DNA of 64,000 bases from Craterostigma plantagineum (Eukaryota; Streptophyta; Magnoliopsida; Lamiales; Linderniaceae): assembly GCA_027422505.1 (NCBI GenBank), contig JAPQWV010000051.1:62001-126000 (forward strand), in the 5' to 3' direction. Below, piece by piece: positions 11,155 through 22,569 of the stretch. The translations under genes were made by a program, and so were the position numbers. Every line of letters starts with the position of its first letter. Position 1 is the stretch's first letter. Below the pieces are notes generated by a model. It was not told where the DNA came from. It ran no database searches and worked only from the letters and a program-made list of their open reading frames with translations.

Positions 11155-11601
11155 TGCTAAAATTAAGAGAGGAAGAAGCACAGAAGTGCACTCAAGCTGA
11201 CAAGAGCTCAATGGAACAGTTTGAAGAAATCGCCAGTTCAAAAACAGTTAAAGTAAGGAGCGCTTCTAAAGTTTAGAGTTCACTTACGAAGACATCTGTG
11301 TTACCAGCAATTTTACTAAGAAAAGGAACATCACGGAGATAACAGTTTTGGATGAGAATTCTTTATTCTTTAAAAGGGCTGCTCTTCATGCTTGATGTGC
11401 GTGAGAGTTCTATGTGTAAAATTGAGTGTTTCAGAGCTAAGTAAGCTTGAGCTCTTTTCTCTGCTGTAATTCGAGTAATAAAGGATTTTCTTGGTTGGCA
11501 GTGGATGTAGGATTGAACACAATCCGAACCACGTTAAAGATTTCTTCATCAATTCAAACAATTTCCAGTTTTCGCATTCACATATTTTCTAGTTTTTCAT
11601 A
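11155..11601 (+). repeat. 3' LTR of copia 1
   Basis: It starts TGCTAAAATT directly after a purine-rich GCCGGGGCG tract and is followed by target duplication tagga at 11,602-11,606. Confidence 0.88.
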
Positions 11602-11606
11602 TAGGA

Positions 11607-13230
11607 GGTTTTCCTCCCCTTCGTGGGAGATTTTCCTCTCCCCTCGTGGGAGCATTTTTTCCTCCCTTCGGGGTTCTTTCCCCCTTTTTTGAGCTTTGAG
11701 AACGGATAGTGCTATCACCGGACATCTACGCGATAGAAAGTCAATTATGTTGTAACATTTTGGTTATTGTTCTATTGTATCATTGTATCCATATGGATCT
11801 TTGAAATGAAATCCTAATTTAAAAAAAAAAACAGATACATATGAAAACAATGTTATGAGAAGCCATGAAGTTCAATGAAAGATGGATTTGATCTGCTAGT
11901 TGAGATTTTAATACAATAGAAAACAGATCATATAACCAAGCTAGCATATATGTATACATGTATTAAATGCATTTATTTTATTGCACATTTTCCATTAATA
12001 AGACCAAGCATTTACAATTAAATGCCAACTACTTAATTCGAAAAACTTACTTAAATAATCATGGTGGCAAAAAAATTTTATTTTTTCTTCCAGTATTTAT
12101 GCATATTACTTTAAAAAACTCTTCTTTGTCCGTAAGGGTGTATCACATATTTAAGTTTTCCTTACGAAAGTTAAAGATCTTCTCAAGTCGTTTGAACAAT
12201 ATCAAAACCAAGAATTGTTTTTCTTACTATGAAGCTGTTGGGATCATTAAATAAACTTTAACAAGGCACGCTTAGACAAAGAAAGTTTTTAAGAAATCCA
12301 CAGCCATCAATTCACGAAACAAGATTTTCTCTTAAGATTATAATAACATAATCTTAGATTATGACAGCTTAGACAGCTGTTGTAAAAATCGGGGCGCTAC
12401 TCGGAGACCACCCCCGCGAATATCACCAAATCGGCCAACTATTCGGCCAACGATTAATCGGGCGAACAGGCCGATTAGTAAGCCGAGAAATGACGTTATT
12501 CGGCCTTATTGGGCCGATTAACCATATTTGAGTCGAGATTATTGTGGCCTCATACTAAAGCTTCCACCAAAGCTCTGTCTTTATACAAGTACGCTTCCTA
12601 GAGAATCTTACTGCAACATCGGTGTGGGACAAAATTATCAAAAGAGGACCATACAAAACTTATTCGCTACTTTAAGAGCAGTAAAAAACTTGTATAAAAA
12701 CATATTCAAAAGAAACGTTTCGTCCAGTGGATAGAACCTAAAAGTTAAATTTCTTGTATGAACTTGAGATGGGTTCGAATTCCATATACCTCAATATTTT
12801 TCTATTTTATATATATAGTATGTGTTATAATTTGTATATATACTTCGATGAGTAAAAATCGTATATATCGTTCGAAAAAAGAAATAAATATTTGTATATT
12901 CATTACACATCAAATATACATTTAAAATTTGGTATCACATATACATATGCTATAGTTATCCTAAAATAAATAGAGTTGTCTTTCTTTTTTCTTTCCAAAC
13001 AGTCCAATAAATTCTCTAAATTAATGTCAAAAATATTAAATAAAATATATATAAAGTAAAAATAATTTTACTTTGTCCAACATCATTTTTAAAACACTAT
13101 TTTTATACTAACGTTATTTGTTGCATTGTTGTGACATTATTTATTAGATTTCTAGATAGATTCGATATAAATTTACCTTGATACGGTTTTACATAATTTA
13201 ATATATAAAAAATAATAAAGACCGCTTAAT
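11607..13230. other. Downstream flank of jacalin copy A
   Basis: No gene was found. From about 11,830 to 12,330 the sequence aligns with 25,980-26,400, the matching flank of jacalin copy B: both contain GATACATATGA, AAGCCATG, CAAAGATGG and AATTCGAAAAACTTA in the same order. This marks one edge of a tandem duplication. The part from 12,370 to 13,230 is AT-rich and has no match in copy B, so it is probably inserted. Confidence 0.6.
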
Positions 13231-13935
13231 TTTAGGCTACGGCCCCGCCTAGGCGGTCTAGGCCCTAGGCCCCCCTCGGGCGCATAAGTAGCGCCTAGCG
13301 CTTTTGACAACCTTGCTTAGAACTACTACTAGCTTTCCCAACTATCTTGAGATAAACTCCAATGGACATGAGACCAGCAGAAGCATCAGCACGACCATGG
13401 AAGCCATGAAACTGACAACCTCCAAAATCTATGTTGAAATCTTGGTCGTCAAGTCTTGATGAGGATCGGCCAAAGGGGCCATACTCTCTAACATTCGTCA
13501 CAAACTTAAGCGAAGAAATACTGAAGCATATACTACGTGGTTTATGCAAGGCGTTCGAACATACATGGTTAAATGTCGGAAACTTTACTCCAGCGATCGA
13601 AGTTATGTACTCTCTTGGATAGTCGATATTTACCTGTGATGATATATGTAATAAAGACCGAGCGTTTCTTGAGAAATATTTATAAATTTTGTATTAAATA
13701 GAAGCGACAGACTTACTACGGTAAACTTCGTTCCAGCATCTGAGCTTGTGCCAACATTCTCAGATAGTATTTTAGTATTATTGTTACCACCATCTGGTAA
13801 ATATTGGAATCGTATGGAATTGATTCCTTCGCCATGCGAAATGAATATACGGATAATTTTGTATTGACCTTTGAAGTCCCAAACGTCGCCGCAGCAACTT
13901 CCGAAGGGCCCCACCTTCATGATGCAGCTATGTGT

Positions 13936-14386
13936 TGTCGACATAGCTGAGTCAAAGAGGGCTGCTACATGGTTTATTCAAAGGCTGCTAGTGGAGAGGA
14001 AAAAGTGGCGCAGCTTTCAAAGGTGTGCAGTACTTTTGTTCTTTGTTCACATGCCATATGACGCCTATAAATAGGCTATGTAAGATCAGTGCAAAGATGG
14101 AGAAATCCCACAGGAGAAATCCCACATAAGAAATCCAAAGGGATCGGTGAAGAGAGTTTGTCGGGTATTTTCTCCGACTATAAAGAGAGATATTGAGGGT
14201 TTTCTCCCTTTGTAGTACGAGAGGTTGTAACTCCTATATTTCTCCTATAGTGAATTCTCCTTCTTGCCCGTGGTTTTTACCCCGATTTGTTTGGGGGTTT
14301 TCCACGTTAAATCTCGGTGTCCACTTTTATCTTTAATTGATATTAGCCGCTGTGTTACTCGACCGGGTCCGCTGCCCACGCCAACA
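13936..14386 (+). repeat. 5' LTR of copia 2
   Basis: It begins TGTCGACATAG and ends CACGCCAACA. It includes a TATA-like CTATAAATAGG near 14,065. It matches 16,362-16,802 closely; one visible difference is a duplicated GAGAAATCCCACA near 14,100 in this copy. Confidence 0.92.
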
Positions 14387-14724
14387 ATTGGTATCAGAGC
14401 ATAACTTGGGTTTCATATATCTATTTATCGTATGCTCTGTGGTTGCCACTAACGTGGATCTTCCACATCAGAAAATAATAGATATTATATTGCCTTTGTT
14501 ACGGTAACGATAAAGCCGGTACGAGATCAATAATTATCTGCTGCAACCCCGTCGGAGGTATCGTTCACGACTGAGCAGAAATTATGGCGGCGAAGTTTGA
14601 TATCGAAAATTCAACGGGAGAAACTTCTCACTGTGGAAATTAAAGATAAAGGCGATCTTGAGGAAGGACGGTTGTCCGGAGGCTATCGATGGAAAACCAG
14701 CTACGCTGACAGACGAGATAAAAA

Positions 14725-16286
14725 AAAATTGAGGACTAATAATGGAGGAGAATATACTGGCCGGAATTTTGATATCTTTTGTAAAAGAGAAGGCATCAAA
14801 AGGCACTGTACCACGGCGTATACTCCACAACATAATGGAGTGGGGAGTGGATGAATAGGACTCTGTTGGAGAGGACAAGAGCCATGTTGGGAGCTGCAGG
14901 TCCGGATAAATCATACTGGACAGAAGCAGTCAACACCTCCTGCTACGTGATCAATCGGTCGTCGTCAACGACAATTGATCAGAAGATGCCGATGGAGATG
15001 TGGATCGGAAAGTCAGCGGATTATTCCAAACTCCATGTATTTGGAAGTCTTGTGTACGTGATGTACAACGCCCAAGAAACTACGAAGCTGGATCCGAAGT
15101 CCAGGAAGTGTTTGTTCTTGGGGTATGCTGATGGTGTGAAGGGTATCGCCTGTGGGATCTCACTGCCCACAAGGTTGTCATCAGCAGGGAGGTTATCTTT
15201 TTAGAAGATAAACAAATTGGAGGAAATGATAGCACTACAAAGGAAAGCCTAGAAACTACGGCGATTAAGGTGAAAGGGAATTCTGTCGAACAAGATTCTT
15301 CTGAAGCAGCACCAGAGCGCTTTCGTGCACGACTGGTGGTTAAAGGTTACGCTCAGAAAGAAGGCATCGACTTCAACGAGATATTTTCACCGGTGGTTCG
15401 ACTGGTGACTGTTCGGGTACTCCTGGCGATGTGTGCTACATTCGATCTACATCTAGAGCAACTAGATGTGAAGACGGCTTTTCTTCATGGAGATCCTGAA
15501 GAAGAGGTTTATATGCTCCAACCGGAAGGTTTTGAAGACAAAGAAAAACGGAACTTGGTTTGCAGGTTGAACAAATCTCTATACGGTCTCAAACAGGCGC
15601 CGAGGTGTTGGTATAAGAGATTTGATTCCTTCATCATGAGCCTTGGATACAACAGATTGAATGCAGACCCTTGTACATATTTCTAGAGGTTTGGTGAAAG
15701 TGATTTTATCATATTACTGTTGTATATTGACGACATGTTGGTAGCAGGCCCCAACAAAGATCGTGTTGAAGAACTCAAGGCACAGTTGGCTAGGGAATTT
15801 GAAATGAAGGACTTGGGACCAACAAACAAGATTCTAGGGATGCAAATTTACCGAGACAGAAATAACAAGAAGATTTGGCTCTCCCAGAAGAACTATCTGA
15901 GGAAGGTCTTGCGAAGCTACAATATGCAAGAAGGTAAGCCAATTTCTACTCCACTTCATGTTAATTTCAAGTTATCCTCCAGGAGTCCTAGCAGCGAAGA
16001 GGGAAGGATGGAGATGTCTCGAGTACCGTATGCATCAGCGGTGGGAAGTCTTATGTTCGCGATGATTTGTACACGACCAGACATTGCACATGCAGTGGGA
16101 GTAGTAAGTCGGTACATGGCGAATCCGGACAAAGAGCATTGGAGTACGGTGAAGAGGATCCTATTATATAGAGGAACCTCATATGTTGCATTATGTTACG
16201 GGGGGGCAGACTTTACTTTCAGAGAGAACGTTGACTCTGATAAGTTCGTTTGGTGTCGTTCCTCAAGTGGCCTAGCGGAGACGTAA
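14725..16286 (+). pseudogene. Copia 2 pol relic
   Basis: The frame 14,851-15,204 has integrase motifs (MNRTLLERTRAML, VINRSSST, LHVFGSLVYV). 15,270-15,686 has reverse transcriptase (FNEIFSPVVRL, LDVKTAFLHGD, LNKSLYGLKQAPRCW). The catalytic YIDDM lies at 15,720-15,735 in the continuing frame, after a stop at about 15,684. 15,720-16,286 continues with KDLGPTNKILGMQI and TRPDIAHAVGVVSRY. The end is a deletion joint straight into 3' leader sequence. Confidence 0.87.
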
Positions 16287-16361
16287 GCAACATGAATGGC
16301 AAGGGAGAAAGAATGGTGTGAAGATCCGATTGATCCTCAATCAAATCTTCAAGTGGGAGAT

Positions 16362-16802
16362 TATCGACATAGTTGAGTCAAAGAGGGCTGCTACATGGTT
16401 TATTCAAAGGCTGCTAGTGGAGAGGAAAAAGTGGCGCAGCTTTCAAAGGTGTGCAGTACTTTTGTTCTTTGTTCACATGCCATATGACGCCTATAAATAG
16501 GCTATGTAAGATCAGTGCAAAGATGGAGAAATCCCACATAAGAAATCCAAAGGGATCGGTGAAGAGAGTTTGTCGGGTATTTTCTCCGACTATAAAGAGA
16601 GATATTGAGGGTTTTCTCCTTTGTAGTACGAGAGGTTGTAACTCCTATATTTATCCTATAGTGAATTCTCCTTCTTGCCCATGGTTTTTACCCCGATTTG
16701 TTTGGGGGTTTTTCACGTTAAATCTCGGTGTCCACTTTTATCTTTAATTGCTCAAATATTAGCCGCTGTGTTACTCGACCGGGTCCGCTGCCCACGCCAA
16801 CA
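16362..16802 (+). repeat. 3' LTR of copia 2
   Basis: It follows the purine tract AAGTGGGAGA and is followed by the duplication tgtgt at 16,803. It is very similar to the 5' LTR, pointing to a fairly recent insertion. Confidence 0.92.
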
Positions 16803-16825
16803 TGTGTATCGTCTCCGCCGTCCAT

Positions 16826-17083
16826 TGTTTAGACAAGTGAAAATTGTGTGTGTGATAATTGAGCGAGTTAGCTTACAAAAAGGTGTTACTCTATTTATAT
16901 ATGTAGCTTAGTTTTATTTGGCGTGAGGAAGACCAAGAGCCAGGCACTCACGCCTTTTCGTATTCTTCTTTGGCGAAGATTATTACCAAGAAATACATTT
17001 ATTACTAGTCAAGATTCAAAACGACGTTTCATTATATCGAGATGAACTAATGAACCTAAATCACCTCGCTTATAATTAGTTTA

Positions 17084-17090
<7 letters not shown>
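16826..17090 (-). promoter_or_regulatory. 5' flank of jacalin copy A
   Basis: This stretch aligns with 27,077-27,350 upstream of jacalin copy B. Both contain AATTGAGCGAGT, GCGTGAGGAAGACCAA, GAAGATTATTACCAAGAAATA and ACGACGTTTCAT in the same order. It is therefore the old promoter and leader region of copy A, shared by descent rather than proven active. Confidence 0.6.
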
Positions 17091-17115
<25 letters not shown>

Positions 17116-17118
<3 letters not shown>

Positions 17119-17323
17119 TGGCGGAGCCAGAGTTATCATTTAGTGGGGTCCAGTCTAATTGGACCCCACACCCTATATTTTTAAACTTTTGCACTGGGAT
17201 CCCTACTGTGTAAAAATATTCAATTTTAGTCCCTACCTAAAAAATTTACATTAAATTACTAATTAAAAAAAAATTCCAGTGGGGTCCACTGACCCCACTG
17301 GCCCTCACGTGGCTCCGCCACTG
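17116..17323. mobile_element. Short hAT-like MITE
   Basis: This 208-bp element has inverted ends CAGTGGCGGAGCCA / TGGCTCCGCCACTG, a terminus widespread among plant non-autonomous DNA elements. Both sides read tatatata, an 8-bp duplication consistent with hAT, but it lies in a TA repeat so the duplication is not independent evidence. No coding sequence was seen. Confidence 0.75.
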
Positions 17324-17428
17324 TATATATACACATATATCAATATATATACATATATGTAAAACTCGCTCCGTTGGTAGTAGTCCAAACCTTGTAAGCA
17401 TGTGGATTTCAAATTCAAAAAGGATAGT

Positions 17429-17714
17429 TGAAGAAATCTTGTGATCGAATTGATGAAGAAGAAAGATGAAAAAATCAATTCTATTCAGAGCTCTGTTTAC
17501 ATTATCGAGTTCGCGCGATTACAATTAGGTCTACAGTTACAAATCAACGCCCTTATTTATACTAATGATAATAGGCTAACTTAACAGATGATCCAAAGAA
17601 TAAAACCAGCCCAAGTATTAATACTTGAATAATAAACAGCTATAAACCAACTGGCGCCTTATTCCCTGAACTGATAAATATATCAAGTATGATATATACC
17701 ATTCAAGAATTTCA
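17429..17714 (-). repeat. 3' LTR of copia 3
   Basis: This 286-bp end region is bounded by TG..CA on the minus strand and preceded by the polypurine tract CTTGAGAGGGGGTA. No partner LTR remains in the window, so the limits rest on the TG..CA rule and the purine tract. Confidence 0.65.
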
Positions 17715-17746
17715 ATACCCCCTCTCAAGTATGGTGTACATATAAA

Positions 17747-20700
17747 TTACTTACACCATACTTGCCCAGAGATATTCAAACTGTGTTTGGATCGGGGTTT
17801 CGTCAGCATATCTACTGGTTGATCTGATGTGGAAAGATAGACAGTTTTGATTGTTCCATCTTTGAGCTTGTCTCTAATGAAGTGGCGATCCACTTCGATA
17901 TGTTTACTTCTCTCATGGAATACTGGGCTGGCAGCGAGTTGGATGGCAGATTTGCTGTCTGACCATAGTTGCACAGGCTACAAATTATCAATCCTGAGAT
18001 CCTTTAACAGTCCAAGCAACCATACAATTTCAGAGGTGACTAATGCCATTGATCTATACTCTGCTTCAGCTGAACTCCTTGCCACGATGGTCTGTTTCTT
18101 TGATCTCCATGCTAAGGAGGACTCTTCAAGTTTCACCAAATATCCTGTTAAAGATCTCCTGGTATTGGGACAGGCTGCCCAATCCGCATCAGAGAACACA
18201 CTAAGACATAATTGACTGTTGGCTGACATTAATAAACCAAGGCCTGGTTTTTGTTTTAAATACCTCAAGATTCAGTATGTAGCATCTAGATGGATTTGCC
18301 TAGGTTTATGCATATACTAAGTACTTGGACTGCATATGTAATATCTGGTCGAGTAATGCATAAATACAGCAATTTACCAATTAACCTCTGAAAACCGGGG
18401 GCATTATCAAGGATGGGATCATCAGGCTTAGTCTTTTCTCTGACTACCTTGCTGTTCTGCTCCATAGGTGTGCTGATTGGTTTGCAGCCCATCATCCCTG
18501 TTCCACTTAAAAGATCAATAACATACTTTCTTTGATTCAAATGAATTCCTTCGTTTTATCTGGTTACCTCAACACCAAGAAAGAATTTCATTTCTCCCAA
18601 GTCCTTTATGAGAAACATATCATTAAGGTAACATTTACGTTCATCAATCATCATTAAATAATAATAATAAGTATATCATCCACATATACTAACAGAATCA
18701 TAAATTTATCATACTTCTGTTTTATAAATAGGGAATAATCATGTTTTGATTGTATGAAGCCAAACTTACTAATCACTTGAACAAATTTTTGGTTCCATTG
18801 CCTTGAAGCTTGCTTCAAGCCATATAGAGTCTTTTCCAGCTTGCACACTTTGTGTTTCCTACTTTCTGAAATATGAAAGCCTTGAGGAATTATCATATAC
18901 ACTTCCTCATTCAATCACCTTGCAAAAAGCGTTGGTCACATCCATTTGAAATAAAGGCCAATTGTAAATTGCAACTAGGGAAAGAACTGTTTTTGTAGTC
19001 ACATGCTTAACTACGGGTGAGAAAGTTTCATTATAATCTATTCCCTCCTTTTGTGTGTATTTGCAACTTATCTAGCCTTATATCTCTATTTATCACCATT
19101 AGACTTATACTTTATAGTATACACCCATTTACAGCCTATAACCGTTTTCGCTTTTGGAAGATCAACCAAACTCCAAGTCTTATTTGACTCTAAGGCCTTC
19201 TGTATTCATTGCTTCTAACCATCTTTTGTCTACCTTTGCTTCATCATATGACCTAGGAATATGTTCCTTTGAGATGGCAGCTAGGTATGCCCTATGATCA
19301 GAATTTATTCCATCATATTGGATTTACCTTAGAGAAAGGATGCCTAACAGAACATGCCATATTTGCATCTGATGCATAAGGAGAAACAAAATCAGCATGC
19401 CAATAAGGTGGTTTAGTAATTCTACCTGACCTTCTTACCACTGTGGTTGGTTGCTGACTTGTTGTCACTTCTGTATTAATGTGTTCAGTTTCCATATTCT
19501 CCTCCTCCATAGCTTGTTGTGTATTATCTTCAGGTTCAGCAAGCTGAGGCTGTTCTCCATCTTGATTGGTGTTTGGCAGCTGATAGGGTGCAACTAGGTC
19601 ATCATAATATCTGTGCATATCTTGTGTTGTGAACTCCTGCCTTTCAAGATCAGTAGCATTGATTGTATAGGGAAAAATATTTTCAAAGAACATCACATCC
19701 CGAGATATAATAAATTTTTTAGAGTCAAGATATAGCAACCTATAGCCCTTTTGTGTGACTGTCCCATAAAGATACATGGTCTTGATTTGTGTTGAAACTT
19801 GTCCCTTTGTGTCAAAATCTTGGCAAAACAAAGACAGCCGAACACTTTAAAATGAGAATAAAAAGGTTTCTTACCAAAGAGTATCTCAAATGGTGTTTTT
19901 CCACTAAGTAATGGAGTGGGAGTTCTATTGATGATGTATACTGCAGTTTTAACACATTCTCCCCAAAATCTGATTGGGACATTGGAATGGAACTTTAAAG
20001 CTCTTGCCACATCAAGGATATGGCTATGTTTCCTTTCCACAACACCATTTGTTGTGGTGTGTATGCACAGGAGCTTTGATGAACAACTCCCTTTGAGGTT
20101 AAAAAAGAATGACATTCTCTCGAGAAAATTTCACTTCCATTATCACTTCTAAGGACCTTAACTCTAGTGTTAAACTGATTTCCAACATATTGAAAGAAAG
20201 TCTTCAATGTCTTAAGTGATTCTGACTTATCTTTCAGCAAGAAAATCCAACAAGCTCTAGAGCTATCATCAACATAGAAAGTATTTCTCATTGTTATAAG
20301 TCATCTCTCTATAAGGACTCTAAATATCAATATGAATAAGATCAAAGATAGAATTCTCAGTCATCTCTCTAGTAGGAAACTTAGATCTAGCATGTTTTGC
20401 CAATGGACACAAAGTACAATATTTAACAGAATTATCAATATCAAGCTGTAAATCATTCATATATTTTAATCTTCCACAATGATACATCATCATTAGGTCT
20501 AAAAACATATTCTTTATTGAATGACTAGAAAAACCACTAGCAACAACTCTATTTCTCACTGGCAGAATATCAGGGCTTGGTCTGAGTATATATAACCCAT
20601 TCTCTTGCTCACCAATCCCCGTTATCTTGCCAGTCGAGATTTCCTGTATAATACAATGATCATGGAAGAAATTTAGGTGCATATTCTCATCCTTCAACGG

Positions 20701-20860
20701 TTTAGAAACTGATAATAGATTGTCTAAAATCAGGTACATATAAGACATTCCTCAACCTCAAATTTATATCAACTGTGACAGTACCAGATTTAGATACTTT
20801 GCTGCATGAATCATTAGGCATTTTCACATTACAAATGCTACTATCACCCCTATCAACAGC
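17747..20860 (-). pseudogene. Copia 3 pol relic
   Basis: Reading on the minus strand: GAG-pre-integrase and integrase zinc region (20,748-20,320; YCTLCPLAKHARS), integrase core (20,291-19,995; LRSDNGSEIF), integrase C-terminal part (20,115-19,313; VYIINRTPTPLL, VFGCLCFAK), reverse transcriptase (18,914-18,654; LEKTLYGLKQASRQW and LLVYVDDIL), connection (18,540-18,286; TRPDITYAVQVLS) and RNase H (18,268-17,747; SSAEAEYRSM, LWSDSKSAIQLA, VDMLTKP). The stretch 18,920-19,310 (early reverse transcriptase) is scrambled by frame shifts. Confidence 0.85.
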
Positions 20861-20882
20861 ATCAAATAGTTTATCATTGCAT

Positions 20883-22520
20883 CACTACAAAAAATATCAT
20901 TTCTACAGACTGCAAAATGTAGTCGGTAGGTAGGTATTTGTAGTCGGTAGGAAGGTTACCGACTAATATGCAGACTACAAATTGTAGATGGTACGAGCAT
21001 TGTCGGTGGTGAAATGGGTCTTGGTTTGAAACAACTAAACAATTATATGCCATCCAACATTCAACAGAAACAGTCCATTACATAAAATAAAAAATCGTAA
21101 ACTTGAAACGGGTCTTGGTTTGAAACTAAAGACAATCCCCACAGACATATCTCATTCAACGATTCCATATCAAGATCCGACGTAAGGGTTGTAACCTCTA
21201 TTATTCCCCTCTGCGCCGACTTGCCATTGATGGAGGTTTCAAGTTTCGCTTGCTTCAGATTCTTTTCGGTTGCATCACATTTCATCCTCTCGTTTATGCT
21301 TCAATCACGTCGATGGTGGCATCGTTCACTGAGTAGAGTGCACCTGTAATTTAATTTCATCTTTTTGAGTCTTAAACCTTGCACATCGCAGAAATATAAA
21401 CTGAGATGACATGAGTTTAGAGGTCTCACGATCCATATTTGACAAGCATTTCGTTGCTATCGAACGGGTGATTGGAGAGCTGCTGCCAAATACTCTTTTG
21501 CTTCTCGACTTCCAAGCAAGACAAGAAACTCCACCGCATGAGTCTACATCCGCTGGTTATAAGACTTCAACAAGTAGAGAAACAAAAATGGAACTGAACA
21601 TGGAATACATTACTGAACATCCAACAGCCTAAAGTAATGCTTACAAGTAAGGTGTCAATAGGAAGGCACGCCTCCAAACGCACTTCAAGAAACTTACCTG
21701 GCGATGAAGAAAACATCAATCAGATAGCAGCTTTATTATTTTAGCAAAATATTATTATAACAATACAGTGAGCAGCCACAAGTGGTGGGACGAGCAATGA
21801 ACAGTTAATGGAGGCCGACAAAAACATAAACGAAAGAAGAGAGGAAACATCCAAAACTCAGTTTACAACAACCTAAGACTTATCAACAAAACAACATTAA
21901 TCAACAAAAAAGATGCTTTACAGTCAAAGTTTCAACAGCTCTTAAGATAAAAAATAACCATAACAAATAACTGAAAACATGGTGTTTCATATATTTAATG
22001 GGTGATACTCGAAATGAACAGAATAAAAAAATATGAGAGACGCGTGATTTACCGAGCAGAGACAAAAGCTAGCTAGCTTGGACGAACAGGCAGCTAGCAA
22101 CATGCAGTAAATAGTGCGGCGACGACCACCTGCAAAATTACTAGTGAACAGCAAGAAGGAACCCCTGGCAGCGGGCGCGAGGCAGGCATCCAACAGACTG
22201 GTGCAGTTTCAAGAGCGACAAGCTACAGGCGACGGATGGTGGTGACGACCAGAATCGGCAACGAGTGCGACAACGACCCTGGCCCTGGGTGTCGAATGGC
22301 GAGCGCGACGGAGCTACGTGCGACGACAGTGAAGAACAACAACCAGAGACTGCGATTTGCAAGCGATGATATTTCTTTATTAGGTTTTGCAATGAAACGG
22401 ACGATTGAAAAAAAGGGTCAAGTGTTCAATTTAGGCATTTTTATTAGAGAATACATACTTGTAGTCGGAAGAGTCATATCTGTAGTCGGTAAAATTAGAA
22501 AAGTCGACTAGATTTTGGCT
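20883..22520 (-). mobile_element. CACTA-family element, copy 2
   Basis: The left end is CACTACAAAAAATATCATTTC, the classical plant CACTA terminus, followed by subterminal GTAGTCGGTAGG repeats in both orientations (20,905-21,010). Matching GTAGTCGG units recur at 22,450-22,515. The opposite terminus cannot be found, so this end is truncated against copia 4. The interior aligns in reverse with copy 1 (for example 21,060-21,290 with 3,330-3,600; 21,400-21,850 with 2,230-2,660; 22,150-22,440 with 1,230-1,470). It lacks the CLC pieces and the hAT MITE. No transposase was seen. It interrupts copia 3. Confidence 0.85.
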
Positions 22521-22569
22521 AGTCGAAAAAATTTTATGATCTTGGCTCTGAAATCAAAGCTCGGGGAGA

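Larger units (their letters stand above)
6262..11601 (+). mobile_element. Ty1/copia retrotransposon 1, full length but mutated
   Basis: Both LTRs (6,262-6,703 and 11,155-11,601) are present, with 5-bp target duplication tagga at 6,257-6,261 and 11,602-11,606. A primer site TGGTATCAGAG follows the 5' LTR. Order of coding relics is gag, zinc knuckle, GAG-pre-integrase, integrase, reverse transcriptase, RNase H, as in Ty1/copia. Many stops and frame changes break the polyprotein (for example at 7,382, 8,728, 9,402 and 9,747), so the element is inactive without help. The insertion split a stretch of TTTTCCTCC/GTGGGAG repeats that resumes after 11,601. Confidence 0.93.
13936..16802 (+). mobile_element. 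Ty1/copia retrotransposon 2, internally deleted, inside a jacalin exon
   Basis: LTRs are at 13,936-14,386 and 16,362-16,802, flanked by perfect 5-bp duplication tgtgt (13,931-13,935 and 16,803-16,807). The primer site TTGGTATCAGAGC follows the 5' LTR and GTGGGAGA precedes the 3' LTR. A short gag start (14,584 onward) is fused to the integrase core at about 14,725, so most of gag, protease and the integrase N-terminus is deleted. Integrase (14,725-15,204), reverse transcriptase (15,270-15,690, with a stop at 15,684) and the connection region (15,720-16,230) follow, and a second deletion has removed RNase H. It belongs to the same family as copia 4. Confidence 0.93.
13295..16825 (-). pseudogene. 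Jacalin-related lectin copy A, split by a retrotransposon
   Basis: On the minus strand, the start codon (16,825) and about eight codons lie at 16,825-16,803. The rest of exon 1 lies at 13,935-13,717 and exon 2 at 13,633-13,295. Copia 2 sits between the two parts of exon 1. The encoded protein has jacalin features: KVGPFGS and GDVWDF near the start, YITSI after the intron, and the C-terminal GFHGRADASAGLMSIGVYL, which in this family forms part of the sugar-binding fold. The intron is GT-AG in the same place as in copy B. Apart from the insertion the reading frame is open, but the C-terminus runs into a GC-rich insert ending GCQKR. Jacalin-related lectins bind mannose or galactose and often act in stress response. 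This copy should be dead unless the element is spliced out. Confidence 0.88.
17429..20882 (-). mobile_element. Ty1/copia retrotransposon 3, 5' part missing
   Basis: On the minus strand this has a 3' LTR at 17,714-17,429 (begins TGAAATTCTTG, ends GATTTCTTCA), a purine tract CTTGAGAGGGGG before it, and pol coding relics running up to 20,882. There the sequence meets the terminal repeat of CACTA copy 2. The 5' LTR, primer site and gag are absent. It is a different family from copia 2 and 4. Confidence 0.88.

Noticed and set aside
17080..17345. TA repeat as a scaffold attachment site
   Set aside because: Nothing beyond base composition supports it; it is interrupted by a MITE.
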